From positions 310,001-374,000 of the forward strand of contig JAMZAV010000169.1 of NCBI GenBank assembly GCA_024449915.1: a stretch of DNA of 64,000 bases. The letters are read 5' to 3'. The DNA comes from Sweltsa coloradensis (lineage: Eukaryota; Arthropoda; Insecta; Plecoptera; Chloroperlidae). Position numbers and translations under genes: made by a program. The notes below the pieces were generated by a model that was given only the letters and a program-made list of their open reading frames with translations, was not told the origin of the DNA and searched no databases. Shown in pieces: positions 1 through 12,155 of this stretch (its first letter is position 1; every line of letters begins with the position of its first letter).

Positions 1-1451
1 TTGATTTTAGCAAATTTTATAAACAGAATAGAAAAACTTAAAAAAAATATACAATTTAATCAGATCATTAATACTAACCAAGTTAAACAAAATTATGAAC
101 TCTTAAAAACTTTGTAGAATTTTATACGATGAGAGCAAAGGTTTACCGTCCAGTATTATTAATATTCAAAATGGCGTCTACTGGACTTAGTAAATCATGT
201 TATAAAAAATGTTCTCACTGCAACAAAATAAAAACTGTGGTTGAATTTTGAGCAATCTGTGCTTACACAAAACAACAATTTAGCTAACTTTTCTTGGTTC
301 ATCGTATTGAAACAAGAAAACACCCGACTATCATCATCCATATCATCATTTCCAAGATGGCCAACATGTCTATAATTCAGACTTCATTTTGAAACTAGAT
401 TCAAGCCTAATTGTTTTTCCCAACATTCATATTTGGGAAGTTCACGAAATGATTAACATAATTCCCCAGATCGTGACACATAAGGACCGACCAACATCAA
501 ACCAAAGCCTCAAGTCTTTCGTTTCTACCAACAAAATACGAAAACATTTTTTTAAAGACATAAATTACTTATATTATATTGTAAGCACTATCAACTCTAA
601 GTTAAGTGTTTGTAATGTTTTATTAATAATAGGCTACACGCAGGTTGCGAGAGAACCAGCCAACGCAGGTGCCCCGGGCCTCACGTAAGAATTAAAGATG
701 AATTAGTTTTTTTAATGAATTATTAGGTAACGTTATAACTTTATAAAGAAGAGAAATTCACAATAGATTCATTTGAAGGTTGGCCCCCCTTGGATTCCAA
801 CCTAGCTAGATTGAATTCTTATCCTGTGTTTCGTGGAAGATGGAAGAAGCTAGGTCTCTGTTCTCGCCACTATCGTGATGAGTTCCCGGTGACGAATGAG
901 GAGGACGCAGACAGTGTTTCCGCGCGACGATATTAATCTATTGTCAACGAGAGACACAGGACGACGAATATGTGCATAGGAGGAGACTCGCAACAGAAGA
1001 AACTGTACACAAGACTTTCTGTTGGGTGGGGTGGGGGTTTACTACTATGACTAATATAGATGCGCACCCTCTAAGCTAGAAAAATGCACGGGTAAAGTGT
1101 GTCCATCTGTATTCTTCTACTAGGGATAGGGTGACAACTCTCAAATGCTCGGGTTAACAGAACTGTTGGGGATATAAATTTAATTTTGCAGACACAACCA
1201 GAAACCCCGGCCATAAGGGTTTGCTAGTTGATATTGTTTTACAATGTATGTATCCAATGATAAATATTTACTTAGTATTCGCGTAAATAGATAAACCTTA
1301 CCTCAACATTTAGACATTAAATTGTGCATTTCGCATAATATGGTTTCTTATGAAATAAAGTTTATATTATGTGTTGCAAATAGAATGAAAAGAAAATCCG
1401 TGGCCTTCTTTAGGTTCGAACCAAGATCTCTCTTGGTCATTCGCCTTCCGC
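1..1451. other. Stretch without a supported gene
   Basis: No gene, RNA gene or recognisable element is visible. The open frames here are short, lack family features and lie in AT-rich DNA. About 780-1130 is richer in G+C than its surroundings, with purine-rich and CpG-containing stretches. It could be a regulatory or untranslated segment, but nothing in the sequence decides this. Confidence 0.5.
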
Positions 1452-1671
1452 AGTGGCTCATACGGTTGAGGTTCGGGTCTGAGCGTATGGAACAAGTGGC
1501 TCATACGGTTGAGGTTCGGGTCTGAGCGTATGGAACAAGTGGCTCATACGGTTTAGGTTCGGTATGAGCGTATGGAACCAGTGGCTCATACGGTTGAGGT
1601 GCAGGTATGAGCGTATGGAACCAGTGGCTCATACGGTTGAGGTGCGGCTCTGAGCGTATGGAACCAGTGGG
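1452..1671. repeat. 43-bp minisatellite, five copies
   Basis: Five head-to-tail units begin at 1452, 1495, 1538, 1580 and 1623, with the start of a sixth at 1666, so the period is 43 bp with one 42-bp unit. Each unit contains gtggctcatacggtt and ends in tgagcgtatggaac. Divergence is a few substitutions per unit, so the array is fairly young. The open frames crossing it on both strands are products of the periodicity and are not called as genes. Confidence 0.95.
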
Positions 1672-2400
1672 GTAGAATCTCTCGTATGGTATGGATGTTT
1701 GCTATTGTTCTATAGCTTAGCGGCGATGTGTGCAATGAACCACTCTGGTTTATATTGCCATACGCGGACGGATCTCTGAAATCTAGACTGATTTGTAAAT
1801 CAGAGTGTAAACGCGTTATGCATGTTGCCAGAGCGGATTGTGCAGTATAGCCCTTCATCCTCATCTATCACCACTCGTCGTCTCGAATAGTATTATTGCA
1901 TTAATAGAGACATAAAAATAATCACCACCATTTGAACGATCGACCTTCTTATCAACCTGCATGGCACCTTCCTTGTATTTACATTTATCATTAATTACTT
2001 ATTGCACCATTATCCTGCACCATTGTATTACCATCATCATTAGAAATGCCTGAAAAAACATCTTGCATTTGAATTTTAGCGCTTTTATTTGCTTTTTGTT
2101 TCATTTCGAAAGTTGTATGAGGTTTACCATGCATTTCTATTTTGAAAATATTTCATGTGGATTAGTGAAAATATACTTAATTGAAATGATCACACAAAAA
2201 GTAAAAAATATGCTTAAGTAATATAAATAGTTATAGGCAAACCTTTGTTTCAGCAATAAAACAAAGCAGTTTGTACGTTTCGAAAATATATTTGACTGAC
2301 ATAGCATATCCCAAAACGCTTTTTTCACCTATTTGTTATCGTAATTATACAATATAACTATTTTTATATTATTTTTATTATTCACAAATTATTTAAATTA
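1672..2400. other. Stretch without a supported gene
   Basis: AT-rich single-copy-looking DNA. Nothing beyond short chance open frames is visible. It becomes very AT-rich towards the LINE remnant that follows. Confidence 0.5.
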
Positions 2401-2414
2401 TATTATTAGCACTT

Positions 2415-2890
2415 TTGAGTCGATTAAATGTTGTAAATTTTAAAATTAAGTTAGGGAGAAATATAACAAGTAAAATAAGTTGTATGAATGCATGGACGAA
2501 CTTGGCATTGTTCATCTTCCATCTTCCAGAATCCATTAAAAACATTTCAAGCTATGACCGTTTCAAACATGAACTCAAACAAATTTTAATTCTAAAAGCC
2601 TACTATTATCTTATTGATTACTTAAATGATACACTCACAGAAATTCCTGTTATCACTTGATATTATTGATTAACTATAATATAATGAAATGAACCTTATT
2701 TTATTACTTTTCAATAATTATTATTATTTACAATGTATTACATATTATGACAATTTCTCATTATATTAGTATTTGTAACATTTTTTTTATTTAGCTAAAG
2801 GACACATACATTAAAAGTTGTGTTGTTGTTACATAAAATGTACAATTTGTCCTAATAAAAAATTGAAAAATTGAAAATTGAAATTAAAAA
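2415..2890 (+). mobile_element. LINE 3' remnant (CR1/RTE-like ORF2 end plus tail)
   Basis: The frame ending at the TGA at 2658-2660 encodes LPESIKNISSYDRFKHELKQ at about residues 37-56, then a KAYYYLIDYLND stretch. This matches the style of the extreme carboxy terminus of LINE reverse-transcriptase proteins of the CR1/RTE kind: LP-x-I, then a serine-rich loop, then FK-x-x-LK. About 200 bp of AT-rich 3' UTR follow, ending near 2890 in the short direct repeat attgaaa, which is a typical LINE tail. The 5' part, including the endonuclease and catalytic reverse transcriptase, is missing or too decayed to see. This is a dead insertion, not a host gene. Confidence 0.75.
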
Positions 2891-3158
2891 ACTAATTCCC
2901 TACCCATTTTTACCACGTGTGTTTAAAATGAATTTATTGCTTTGTATTTGCATCTACATTTTACTTAAAAATGCACTTATGTTTTTTGACAGTCATAAAT
3001 AAATAATAATAATAATAAAAGTTGCTAACACATCATATCCCCCTCAATCTAAAAGGACGCACATTCAATACCAACAGAATAATACATATTGTTCACTTTT
3101 TGTTTACTGTTTGCGTTCTGTTATAATCTTATTCTAATTGTAATTGAAAATGTTTCAG

Positions 3159-3376
3159 CACGGGGCATTGATGTGAGTGAATACGAAGTACCCGTCAAAA
3201 CTAATATTTCAATTCGCCTCCGAAAGGAAAAGAGAATTATTGCTCCGCGTTCCTTGCTGGTTGTCGGAGTTTGTGACCTGCTCCCTGGTGTACAGGAGAA
3301 TGATAACCTACCCATCCATAGCAACGCACATTCACACTGTGCGAGATACATGTGCGTTGACAAGTTAAAGCAATAG
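3159..3376 (+). other. Possible exon: splice acceptor followed by open frame
   Basis: A plausible splice acceptor (tgtttcag, ending at 3158) is followed by a frame that stays open to the TAG ending at 3376. The frame begins ARGIDVSEYEVPVKT and continues with a basic stretch (RLRKEKR) and LLVVGVCDLLPG. The pyrimidine tract is short and broken by AAAA, and other frames over the same DNA are also open, so it could be chance. No domain is recognised. It would be a terminal exon of about 72 codons if real. Confidence 0.15.
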
Positions 3377-4666
3377 CAAAGTGTGGTTAAGTCTCAGTCT
3401 AATTTGCGCCAAGGAAAACACCCAAATAAATAAATAAACATAAATACAAAACAGTTTACTGGTATGGTCATAGTCTCATTGCTAAATAATTAGTGAAAAA
3501 TTATGAAAAATTAAAATTTTCTCAACCCCAGTTCTCACAAATGATTAAGAAAAACTTCAGTACGATTGCAGATAGTTGGAATCAAATCGATGGCCTTACG
3601 AGTAAGTCTGGATTGAAGGCAATTAAAAGGAATTGCATATAAGATGTTAGTCAACATTTCTTCTTCATAACTAATTAGGTAAATTACGATGCGATGCTGT
3701 AAATCTAAATTGAAATATATTTTTCTGTTAAGAAAATGAAAACACTGGCGTCACTACCTAATCTTGTATCTCAATAAATAAATATTAATGAAAATAGTAC
3801 TGAAGTTTAATCATCATTAAAGTTATGGCCGTTAACAAGTACCGTAGTTTCGTTTACGTTTCATTGTAATTTATGAATTATTGCAATAAAATATCGGCCA
3901 TCGTAATTACGTAATATTTTTGTACAGATGTAATATAAAATCCTCTGATTTCTGGCGATGTATTCGTGAAGCGCTGCAAACTATTTTATTGTGATGTTAG
4001 TGCACCATACGTCAAGGTATAGTGGACTTGGAAGGTCGTCAATAGATCACGGCTAGTCGGCTACGAGCGAGCTGTTGTTACTTAGTAGTAATTAATTACC
4101 TCTGCTAAACGTTTTGTGTTTCTACACTTAATATATTGAAATTATGTTTGTGAATATGTTTATTTATATGTATGATGTATTACTACGACAATAAAGATTT
4201 GTTTTGCAGTTCACGACTCGGTAGTATATTATGATGTCACTGGCAAGATTGTTTTTAGCTTTGTGGGAGATTATATGAATGTGTGTATCTTCAAGGATAC
4301 GTATTTACAAAATATTATTATTCTGATTCGTTGTAGTGTTGGTACATTGATTTATTAATTGTGTTTCTCCCACAGTCAAACATCCTTATAGCTTTGTTGA
4401 TTTATTATATATAAAGAAAACATAACATTATTTGATGCTAATAATCGCGGGAATAAAAAAATCATTAAAAAAAACTTTTGTCATTATATTATAATTTTAT
4501 AATGATGATTGTCGTATGTGTGTTTTGGTGGCGTGTTCTCTAAATGTGAGATGTACATTTGCATTACTAAAGAAAGTTCTTCGGCTTAGAGAGGAGACTC
4601 GACTCAATCTCAGGTTTGGCTGCACTTTTCAAAGACAACCACGTTTTTTGTTCACCTTACCATTCT
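3377..4666. other. Stretch without a supported gene
   Basis: AT-rich DNA with no recognisable element. A few less AT-rich tens of bases occur around 4010-4080, but no open frame or splice pair stands out. Confidence 0.5.
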
Positions 4667-5227
4667 CTACAGTGAGTAATTGTCTCCGTAGGAGGGAGAT
4701 TCTAAAAATGAAGACATCGAAAAAGTATCTGATGTACAAAAAACTAGACAAAAACTTTCAAAATGAATATAGATAAAGTTCTTAGGTAAATGGCTTGTGA
4801 ATCCGAGACAGAACTTTACATACTTTATCTCATTTCGTGCAAAAATTTGAAGGAATTCACACGAATTTTGCAGAACATGTTGAAAACAGTGTAACCTAGG
4901 CCACAGCTGAAATTCATATTCACTAAGTAAGTAATATCCTGGTAGGAACCGGTAATCCCTGTCTGTGCGTCGCATCTTCGTACTACGCTGGCAGGAAGAG
5001 AAAAAGACTAGTGATAAATGCGGGGAAGAAGAAGAGGGATAGTAACCGAGTGGAGAATTGATCACATGTGCGACATTGACAAATACTAACATCATATAGA
5101 AAACGGTTTTACTCATTCCCATAGCCTTTCCAATGTCGACTTCTCTATTTGGAACGTAAGCAGTCGTATGCTTGCATGATATTATAGACGTATCACAAAG
5201 GTGCATTACCCGTCTGATGCAATACAC
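4667..5227 (-). CDS. Hypothetical open frame, 186 codons, no recognised domain
   Basis: This is the longest non-repetitive open frame of the window. It begins MYCIRRVMHLCDTSI, has a second methionine before a hydrophobic stretch (about residues 37-57, SKTVFYMMLVFVNVAHVI), then a serine-rich patch, several cysteines and many aromatic residues. The composition (F, Y, S, C and H rich) is not clearly that of a folded protein. No splice sites, motif or family could be identified. A stop-free run this long is unusual but not impossible by chance in 64 kb read in six frames. It may be a decayed transposon frame, a single-exon gene or an accident. No function is assigned. Confidence 0.2.
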   Translation of the reverse strand: MYCIRRVMHLCDTSIISCKHTTAYVPNREVDIGKAMGMSKTVFYMMLVFVNVAHVINSPLGYYPSSSSPHLSLVFFSSCQRSTKMRRTDRDYRFLPGYYLLSEYEFQLWPRLHCFQHVLQNSCEFLQIFARNEIKYVKFCLGFTSHLPKNFIYIHFESFCLVFCTSDTFSMSSFLESPSYGDNYSL

Positions 5228-5649
5228 ATACGTACGCGGGGCTAACTTTCAGCTTGAGGGGTTTGTCTTTAACACTAGCCCGTTTTACGTTGCACCAAAA
5301 CCTCGTTTAGAAGTTATTTGCACAAAGAGAGACGACAGGAAGTCTTAAAACTATTGAGTATCATGGCGGAAAAGCGTACACGTTAATCTTCGCATTGGGA
5401 GCGTGAGATAATAGACATTTAAAAAATCTGAACAATTGTTATGAACAAATAAATAATTGATAAAGTGTCCCATAATCTCATTTAAATCAACAAAGGGCAT
5501 AATATTTAATTATGTTCATTTCATAAATATTGCAGCCATTCTTTTTTAACCGAATACTGGCACGTTGTTGTAATTATTAATTATTGGAAACATTATTTAT
5601 TTGATTTATTTTTTATCTAATTTATTTCTAAAGTAACAACAATAATAAT

Positions 5650-6015
5650 GCAGTTAGTAATAAAAAAATATTGAACTTAAAAAATTATGGGTAAAATAAG
5701 GATTTCAATAAAATCTATCAATAATGTACTTTCATTTGGGACCGGCACCTCCACCAAATTTCAAAAATAATTTTGTAAAGCTATAATAAAATATAGTTTA
5801 CAGTTATTGCAAACATGCACCTGTATTAATACACACATTATTTTTATAATAACAATAATAATAACAGCATACGATAAAAAATATTGAACCTTCAATAAAA
5901 TCAATAATAATATTCTTCGATTTGGGACCGGCACCTCCACCAATTTTCAAAAATAATTTTCTAAAGCTTAAATAAAATAAAATATGGTTTTACAATAAGG
6001 CAAACATGTAACCGT
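5650..6015. repeat. Two-unit 186-bp tandem repeat carrying a ccggcacctccaccaa core
   Basis: Two diverged units are offset by 186 bp, measured between ccggcacctccacc at 5742 and at 5928. In both, the core is followed by aaaaataatttt and by an AT-rich segment containing gcaaacatg, and preceded by tcaataaaatc. The same core recurs in the array at 41815-44200 and inside the element at 51290-51614, so this is probably part of an interspersed repeat family and not a local invention. Confidence 0.7.
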
Positions 6016-7180
6016 ATAAACAAAATTTACTTTTAAACTCAACTCGCCATCAGTAATACAACTACAAGCAAGTGCAACTTGCGTTTGTTATTGTTGCCTG
6101 TTGTCGTAGTTGTTGTTGCTATGTTTGTCGTGCAGGTTGTGGTGAGTACGCACAAGACGAAGTTCGTGTCCCTTGATGCGTGCTAAGCTACGTGGCTTAC
6201 AGTAAGAGTGAATAAAAGATAAAGAAAGCCTCATGCTTTTCATTCCAACCACATATATACAAACGCCAGTGTTTCTATTCACTTTTTAGTACATTCACTA
6301 ATCGCGATATCTGATCGTGGTTGGGCCTACCTACACAGACGTCGGTTTGGCCCATTCCGTGTCGTGGCTGAGAAAAAAACTTCAAGTTTATCAACTGATT
6401 GGGGCCTGTTGTAATCAAAAACCCATTTACCCTGAGAGCCTAGGCCTATGCGTGCGAGACCAACGCAATTGCTCAAATCTTTTTCCTTCTCGATCGCGCT
6501 GTTGAGCGTTTCTCAGTCGCTTGATTACCATTTGGATATTTTTTAATTATAGTGCTAAGTTTTAGTGTGGCTTTATCCCCCATGTTAGTTCTAGCTAAGT
6601 TCGTGAGGTTTAATAAAGCGGAATTGTAGTATACGCACTTCGCTCGAGAGTTGACATTCCGGTTAGCTGGAGGCATCAGCATAGCAACACTCATTTCATC
6701 ATATGGAACTTGATTATAGTGGGCCTACTCGCAAAAAGCACTACACAAAAAGATAATTATGTAATAATAACAATAATAATGATTACTTTACTGCATATTG
6801 CTGACTTATTTCGGCTTCTACATTTAATTTTCTGTAGAATGGGCTTTAACATGATGTATAGTAGTATCGTACATGAGGAGGGGCTATTAAGCTATTAGGC
6901 AGTTTTTGTATTGTATTGTTGTGTGATTGTCTACATTGTACGTCGTAAAGTTTATCCTCATTACCCTATGGCATGCCCGAGCTGTCAAGCACACAGGACA
7001 AATTCTTTAAATCTATTTACAGGCGAGTGTGCCCATTGGAAACAAATATTTGCTTTCATAACCAAAAGAGCACATGGATATACGTCCACTCTCTCTTATC
7101 ACACGTAGAGTTGAATAGTATGATTCCAGGCTTTAATCAAATTGATTTCTAGGCCTATATGACCTGTCGCTAAAGTTATT
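6016..7180. other. Mixed-composition DNA, no supported gene
   Basis: 6080-6690 is somewhat richer in G+C than its flanks and free of obvious repeats. It contains several short open frames on both strands but none with codon bias, splice sites or motifs. It may hold regulatory or untranslated sequence. Nothing specific can be called. Confidence 0.4.
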
Positions 7181-7184
7181 TTCA

Positions 7185-7265
7185 AGTGGGTATCGAACTC
7201 GGAGCCATAACCCAGTCTGGGCAGACTTTAACAGCAATCGCTATCACACGACTTAGGCGTATATC
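7185..7265 (-). mobile_element. tRNA-like SINE head, degenerate
   Basis: On the minus strand an A-box-like segment is followed by a B-box-like gagttcgataccc. The arrangement looks like a tRNA but does not close a convincing acceptor stem. It is read as a decayed tRNA-derived SINE head, not a tRNA gene. Confidence 0.4.
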
Positions 7266-7714
7266 GCAAAGCGTCATCTACATATATTAAAAAATATAAT
7301 TAATTAATAATTAATTTTATACATCTTTATCTGAAAAAAAAACAAGAATCAAGATCGTTAACCTTTTAGCTACTCATCAAGTTTTAATTAATTCCCTCAC
7401 TTTGATAATCAAACTTCAGTTATCAGTGGGAGACGGCTTCGGACATAGAATGATTGAACGGTCATCATGATTACATATACCAAAACTTGCATCCATGATT
7501 ACATTATCTTACACATTATCGTAAATTATTTACGCAGGTGTTGCTGTAGGAAACAGCTGATTCAATTATATTACATATTTTTGTGTAATATCTCGTAGGA
7601 ATCCTGCCTATAGGAGCACATTGCTTCCTACTGATGACGAACTAGATTCAGGGTAGGGTGGCACGACCAAGGGCTTTGTAATAGGATTAACTCCACCCTA
7701 TACCGATAGAAGTT

Positions 7715-7800
7715 GCTCAGTGGTTTCTCACGATATACACTAATTCGGGAAGTCTCCGGATTGATTCCAGCCTTCGGCATTCCTGAGCAAGGGTTTCGAA
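7715..7800 (+). mobile_element. SINE fragment (tRNA-like head plus core start)
   Basis: Contains attcgggaagtctccgg, a B-box-like ggattgattcc and a diverged form of the ggcaatcctgactgaagg core. These occur in the same order as in the better preserved copies at 16075 and 58116. The fragment is truncated and diverged. Confidence 0.5.
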
Positions 7801-10495
7801 AAAGGGTTGATTTGGTTATTGGTAAATACTGGGAGCCGATGATCATTTCTTCGTTACTATCCAAATACCTGTATTAACTAGTCCCTAAATAAGTCAATTG
7901 AAGCATTTACTTAATACAAAATAAAACTCCTCATTCAACCTTTTGACTGAAGTAAAGTATAGAAAAGCATTAGCTCAGGATTTCTGGTGTCAAGATTTCT
8001 AGTTGTATCACCCCAAATGTACTTTCCTTACATTTCCTTTAGTTACATTAATCATAATTAAAGTCACATATCACCGGCCCCCGATTGTTTTCAATAGAAA
8101 TGTAATGAAGAATTCGACAAACCAGACACAAATACAACATGCTTGACTTAAATAGATGTTGAAAATAAACTCAAGAAGAAAGCTATGACACGAGAAGGTG
8201 AGAATGTATGCAACATAATTTACTGACTATTGGTGCTGTTTTTGTACCAAAACATAGTTCGTACATCACCCAAGTGATATTTAAAAGCATGTATTGCAAC
8301 AATGAAATACTACATATTAATTTTCTATTATTCGTATTCGGTTCGTCTACCGTATTTAATTATCCAGTCAGAAAAAACAAACTGGCGAAAGAATAAAATA
8401 TTTGTGAACTGAAAGTAAATACAAATTTTAAAAAAAAACTCGTATTGAGATTATACGTACCCAATCAGTCAGTCACATAAATGATTTTTAGTGAGGAACG
8501 TTAATTTTTAAAACGAACCAAGCCAACACTGACTAACATAGTTAAGCACGATAAGACGTAATTATTTTACAGAATATGAATTTTATGAACGAAGTTGTGT
8601 CAATATTCTAAGCTCATGTGAATATAAATATTTTATGAACGTAATAATAGTAAAAATTGGATACAACGTGTGCTATTAAAACAAAATGCCCCTGAAATTA
8701 CTAAATTTATCTTACACTAATATTAATTTATCAAGACCGAAATTCATAGTAACCTCCAGTAACGTTGTTTTCATCATGGTCATCGGCAATCAGATGTGTA
8801 GAAATTAAGTTATCGGTATTATAAATAGTAATCGCTTCATTGTGAGCCTGGCACTTCGCCAACACTAGGGAATATCAAAGAACTAACACCGAGTTGGCTT
8901 AGCTTAGAGTATCTCGTCCGCCCACGAGCACAAGTCAAACATAGCACTAAACTCGGCATGCACGACGAATTAAATTACCTTACACAATCTATAAAATTAT
9001 TGTATAAAATACCCACAAAATGCTATTTGCATTGAAAAAATACAAATACTTTTTTTTCAAATTAAAATTACCAACCAGTATGTAAATATATTATTTTTAG
9101 AACACCTGTATAATTTGGGTAGACAATATTCTATCATTTATCTCATTTACTCTACATTATTCTATAAATGTCAGTAAAACCACAATAGAACGTCTAAAAA
9201 AATACAAATACATTCATTTCTCATATTCAATTATACAACAACCTAATAAATGTTTTTAATCACAACCAATATGTCAATTTTAGTATTTGGTTGTCATATT
9301 TATTAACGATCGTTGCTTGCGATTTAGCATTAATTTTGAATATTCAAGTACATACAATAATAAATATAAGTACGTCACGATGAACCTTGTTCAACCTGTT
9401 AATCTGTGCTTCTACTAAGTTGATAGCGTTAAAAAGTCAATTAATATTAATACAACTTATGATATTTATGAATTAAGTAAATCATTGATTAAAAAGAGTG
9501 AAGTTATTTTACGCGAGGAAATGTAAATATAGTGCTTAAAAGCTATAGGAATGATTTACAAAGTTATGAATGTCGAATTTGCTTAAAAACTGTTTAAATT
9601 TATATGGTTATTGAGAAAATTAAAACTATCGTCTAAATATGCTGTGAATGTGATTGTATAATGAAGAGTAATAATTATATAATGGCGGCAAGTATGTCAG
9701 TTGAAATAACAAGCATTGTGTTGGATTAACAGATGCAAGCTGACCTCTTTTGTCGTACTTTTTACAAGATCATAAACTATGAAGTTTCGATTGAATATCT
9801 ATTCCTGTTAATGACAAATGGAAAGAAACAAAATGGGCTATCCTTGTACCCCAAGTTGCAATATTGTCTTAGAGCAGCGTCCAGAGCCTCTTTCAACTGC
9901 AATTTAACACTATACACCATATTATACAAATTAAAAATTGTGAGTGATGCAGTATATTGGCGCAATAAATTTATTTATGGTGTTAAACGAATTAAAAACT
10001 ACTGTGCTATTATGTTTAAAATAAAATAAAGCAATTGTTTAAGCAAACAAATTTAAGCTTTGCTTTGTAGGTTGGTGTAGAAAAGTAATTTCTCAGTCTC
10101 GTATATAATGCTAGTTTGCACAGCGTTGGTTTGTCATAATAATACGAAAATTAACAAAATATTATGTCAATTAAGTCGTTTGATGTGCGTAACGCATGTA
10201 ACAACCCGAGTGAAAACGGGTAAGCCCCTTCCAGTGTTGGCCATGTTTTGCTTATGACGGACACATGAAAGCACTATCAGAGTTATCGTTGCATTAACTG
10301 GGATATGGTAATGTAAACAAATACCCGAGTTTAATTACATTACAGACAAAACAATTAATTCTAGAGTAACGCAGTGTGCGGCGAATTCATCGCGTTACAA
10401 AACAACTTTATTTTACAATAAACACAGAGATCATTATTCATTTTCTGTGAGATAAATCTATCGAGTAATTTTTATTTGAAGAATCCTATCTAAGT
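7801..10495. other. AT-rich stretch without a supported gene
   Basis: Long AT-rich DNA with short chance open frames only, including one of 98 codons at 9733-10029 whose composition follows the local AT bias. No splice pairs, RNA genes or clear repeats were recognised. It is most likely intron or intergenic DNA. Confidence 0.5.
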
Positions 10496-10596
10496 TTGTC
10501 AACATTTCATTTGACAATGAATAAAGATGAACTAGTGGTGTTTTGTAGCATGTTAGCCATTACTGTTCACGTTTTTGTAGACTTTTTTCTTTTCAG

Positions 10597-10726
10597 TTCA
10601 ATCATTAAATTTGGCAACCGTGGCAAAGGGCGGGCGGAAATGACGGGAATGATGGAGCGAGCGACGCCGGTGAAAAATGAGTTCCATGTTGGCAGAAAAC
10701 GCAGGAGAAATCTAGTACACTCATGA
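10597..10726 (+). CDS. Candidate terminal coding exon
   Basis: A strong acceptor (acttttttcttttcag, ending at 10596) is followed by an open frame read from 10598 to the TGA at 10724-10726. The frame gives SIIKFGNRGKGRAEMTG, then MMERATPVKNEFHVG and a very basic end, RKRRRNLVHS. The DNA turns abruptly from T-rich to GC-balanced at the acceptor, as expected at an intron-exon border. The polypeptide would be hydrophilic and positively charged at its carboxy end. The same frame is open upstream to 10496, so an unspliced reading with a hydrophobic segment is also possible. No family is recognised and no upstream exon could be assigned. The GC-balanced DNA continues past the stop, so a conserved non-coding element is an alternative. 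Confidence 0.25.
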
Positions 10727-11010
10727 TTTCACAAAACTCGCCCATGCGCTAGCACGGGCACGGTCTGGAAGTGACAAAAATACCATTAGTCGCTAGCATC
10801 GATTACTCATGCCGGGTAATGTATCAATCGGGCCGATGATTGATTTGTGCTCTGTAAATCATCTAATCATTATCTATTTCGCTGCGTTTGACTGCACGGC
10901 GATGGCTGGTCCTGCATGGTCGACGCATCATATCCTGTATCTGTTATCTATCCGTCGTTCCCTTTGGTCCATTCGTTTCGATTAATCTAGACCCAATGTC
11001 ATGAAAGGGC
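10727..11010. promoter_or_regulatory. Repeat-free GC-balanced island, possible regulatory element
   Basis: This block differs from the surrounding AT-rich DNA in composition and has no repeat signature. It contains clustered TGATTGATT-, ATCTAATCATT- and ATCGATTA-type strings that resemble homeodomain or TALE-factor sites. There is no sustained open frame. Calling it regulatory is an inference from composition and motif density only. Confidence 0.2.
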
Positions 11011-11566
11011 ACTAAAACAAACTTTAAACTTCCAAGTTAAACAAAAAATAATAAAATTGAAGCAAAGTCTCTCTTGTTCAATGTTATTCGATCCGATGCT
11101 CATAATGTCAGGGGGTTTATTGTAATTAAACGGGGATATAGTTCGACCATTACGGGAAGCTTGTATTAAATATAGTGTGAAACACTTTGAGTTTTCTTAT
11201 CGAGGCATTATGGACTCCACCCAACAACAAAACATAACTTACGTACGTCACCGTCTCTTAGCGCAAACTCGCTCACATTAAAAAGTTAACCGTTACTAAG
11301 TTACTTAACCTACGTTGTTGTTTTCTAATGTGATTAAGTAACTTATTACTTTTTCCCCCTATTGTGAATGGAATTCAAGTCTCATCAACATTAATCAACA
11401 TCACGATGGATGGAGTTGGCTCATCGCTAGCAAAGGAACATTTCATTCTCAGCCACCAACAATCCTGACTAAAGATGTTTTCCAAGGGGGTTCACATCGA
11501 AAATGTGAATGGGGTTGATGCTTATAAAATATCGCTTAGAAATTACTTCCTATTTTACCTCACACC

Positions 11567-11620
11567 CTGTATCTAGCTAATACCTGAAGAGGGAGAAGCT
11601 ACCCCTGGGCAAATTATTAT
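11567..11620 (+). mobile_element. SINE 3' tail fragment
   Basis: The segment tagctaatacctgaagaggg followed by cccctgggcaaa matches the 3' end of the SINE copy at 58116-58370, where acacctgaagaggggcatg precedes ccctgggcag. The head and core are not recognisable here, so the copy is 5'-truncated or decayed. Confidence 0.5.
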
Positions 11621-11929
11621 GACAAATCATAGGCTATTATTGAAAAACAGGGTAATAAAATTTATGTCTTTGTAGATAATATTCTTTAGTCATTACACCA
11701 GGCAATCGCTAGGGAAAAATGGTTTTTACTTTATTATCAGTAATTAGAACCAATATCCGCATGACAGCAGGATTAACTTTCAAACAATACAATTGGAAAA
11801 TGGTGTATAGTTGGGTTTTAATTTACATTTGAGAGCTAATTCTCTGTGCAAGTGGTGACTTTTTAGCTTTCTTTGATAATTGTGGTTTCAGGTAACTTTT
11901 AGACTACAATGTTCTCGAATGTCGTAGAA

Positions 11930-12060
11930 ACGCAACATTGCCGCGTCGTTGAAAGGTAAATGTTAGAGAACAGAGCTCCCGATATGAGCAATAAGTGCAG
12001 GAAGCCGTGATCGTCGCGTCGAGAAGCAACCACGGACGCCTCTGGATCGGGGAAATGGAT
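11930..12060. other. CpG-containing non-repetitive block
   Basis: A short GC-richer block with several CpGs (for example gccgtgatcgtcgcgtcg) lies just upstream of a GA-rich microsatellite. CpG retention next to a GA tract is seen at some promoters. No splice donor or core promoter motif could be fixed. Confidence 0.2.
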
Positions 12061-12099
12061 TAGTGTTGAAAAAGTTTCCGAGTTGAGATGGTGTTCGAA

Positions 12100-12155
12100 G
12101 GAACAAAGAGAGAGAGAAAGAGAGGGAGAGAGTGAGAGAGAGAGAGGCGAAAGAG
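12100..12155. repeat. Imperfect (GA)n microsatellite
   Basis: Purine-only GA/GAA run interrupted by single bases. GA tracts can bind GAGA-type factors in arthropods, but no function is shown here. Confidence 0.9.

Noticed and set aside
1452..1671. CRISPR array
   Set aside because: The units are contiguous tandem repeats without unique spacers, and the genome is eukaryotic. The same applies to 37115-37640 and 44822-45195.
1322..1864. Short frames over the 43-bp minisatellite
   Set aside because: Products of the repeat; there is no splice signal or family feature.
9733..10029. 98-codon frame starting with ATG
   Set aside because: Codon content follows the local AT bias, there is an overlapping antisense frame, and no motif or splice signal is present.
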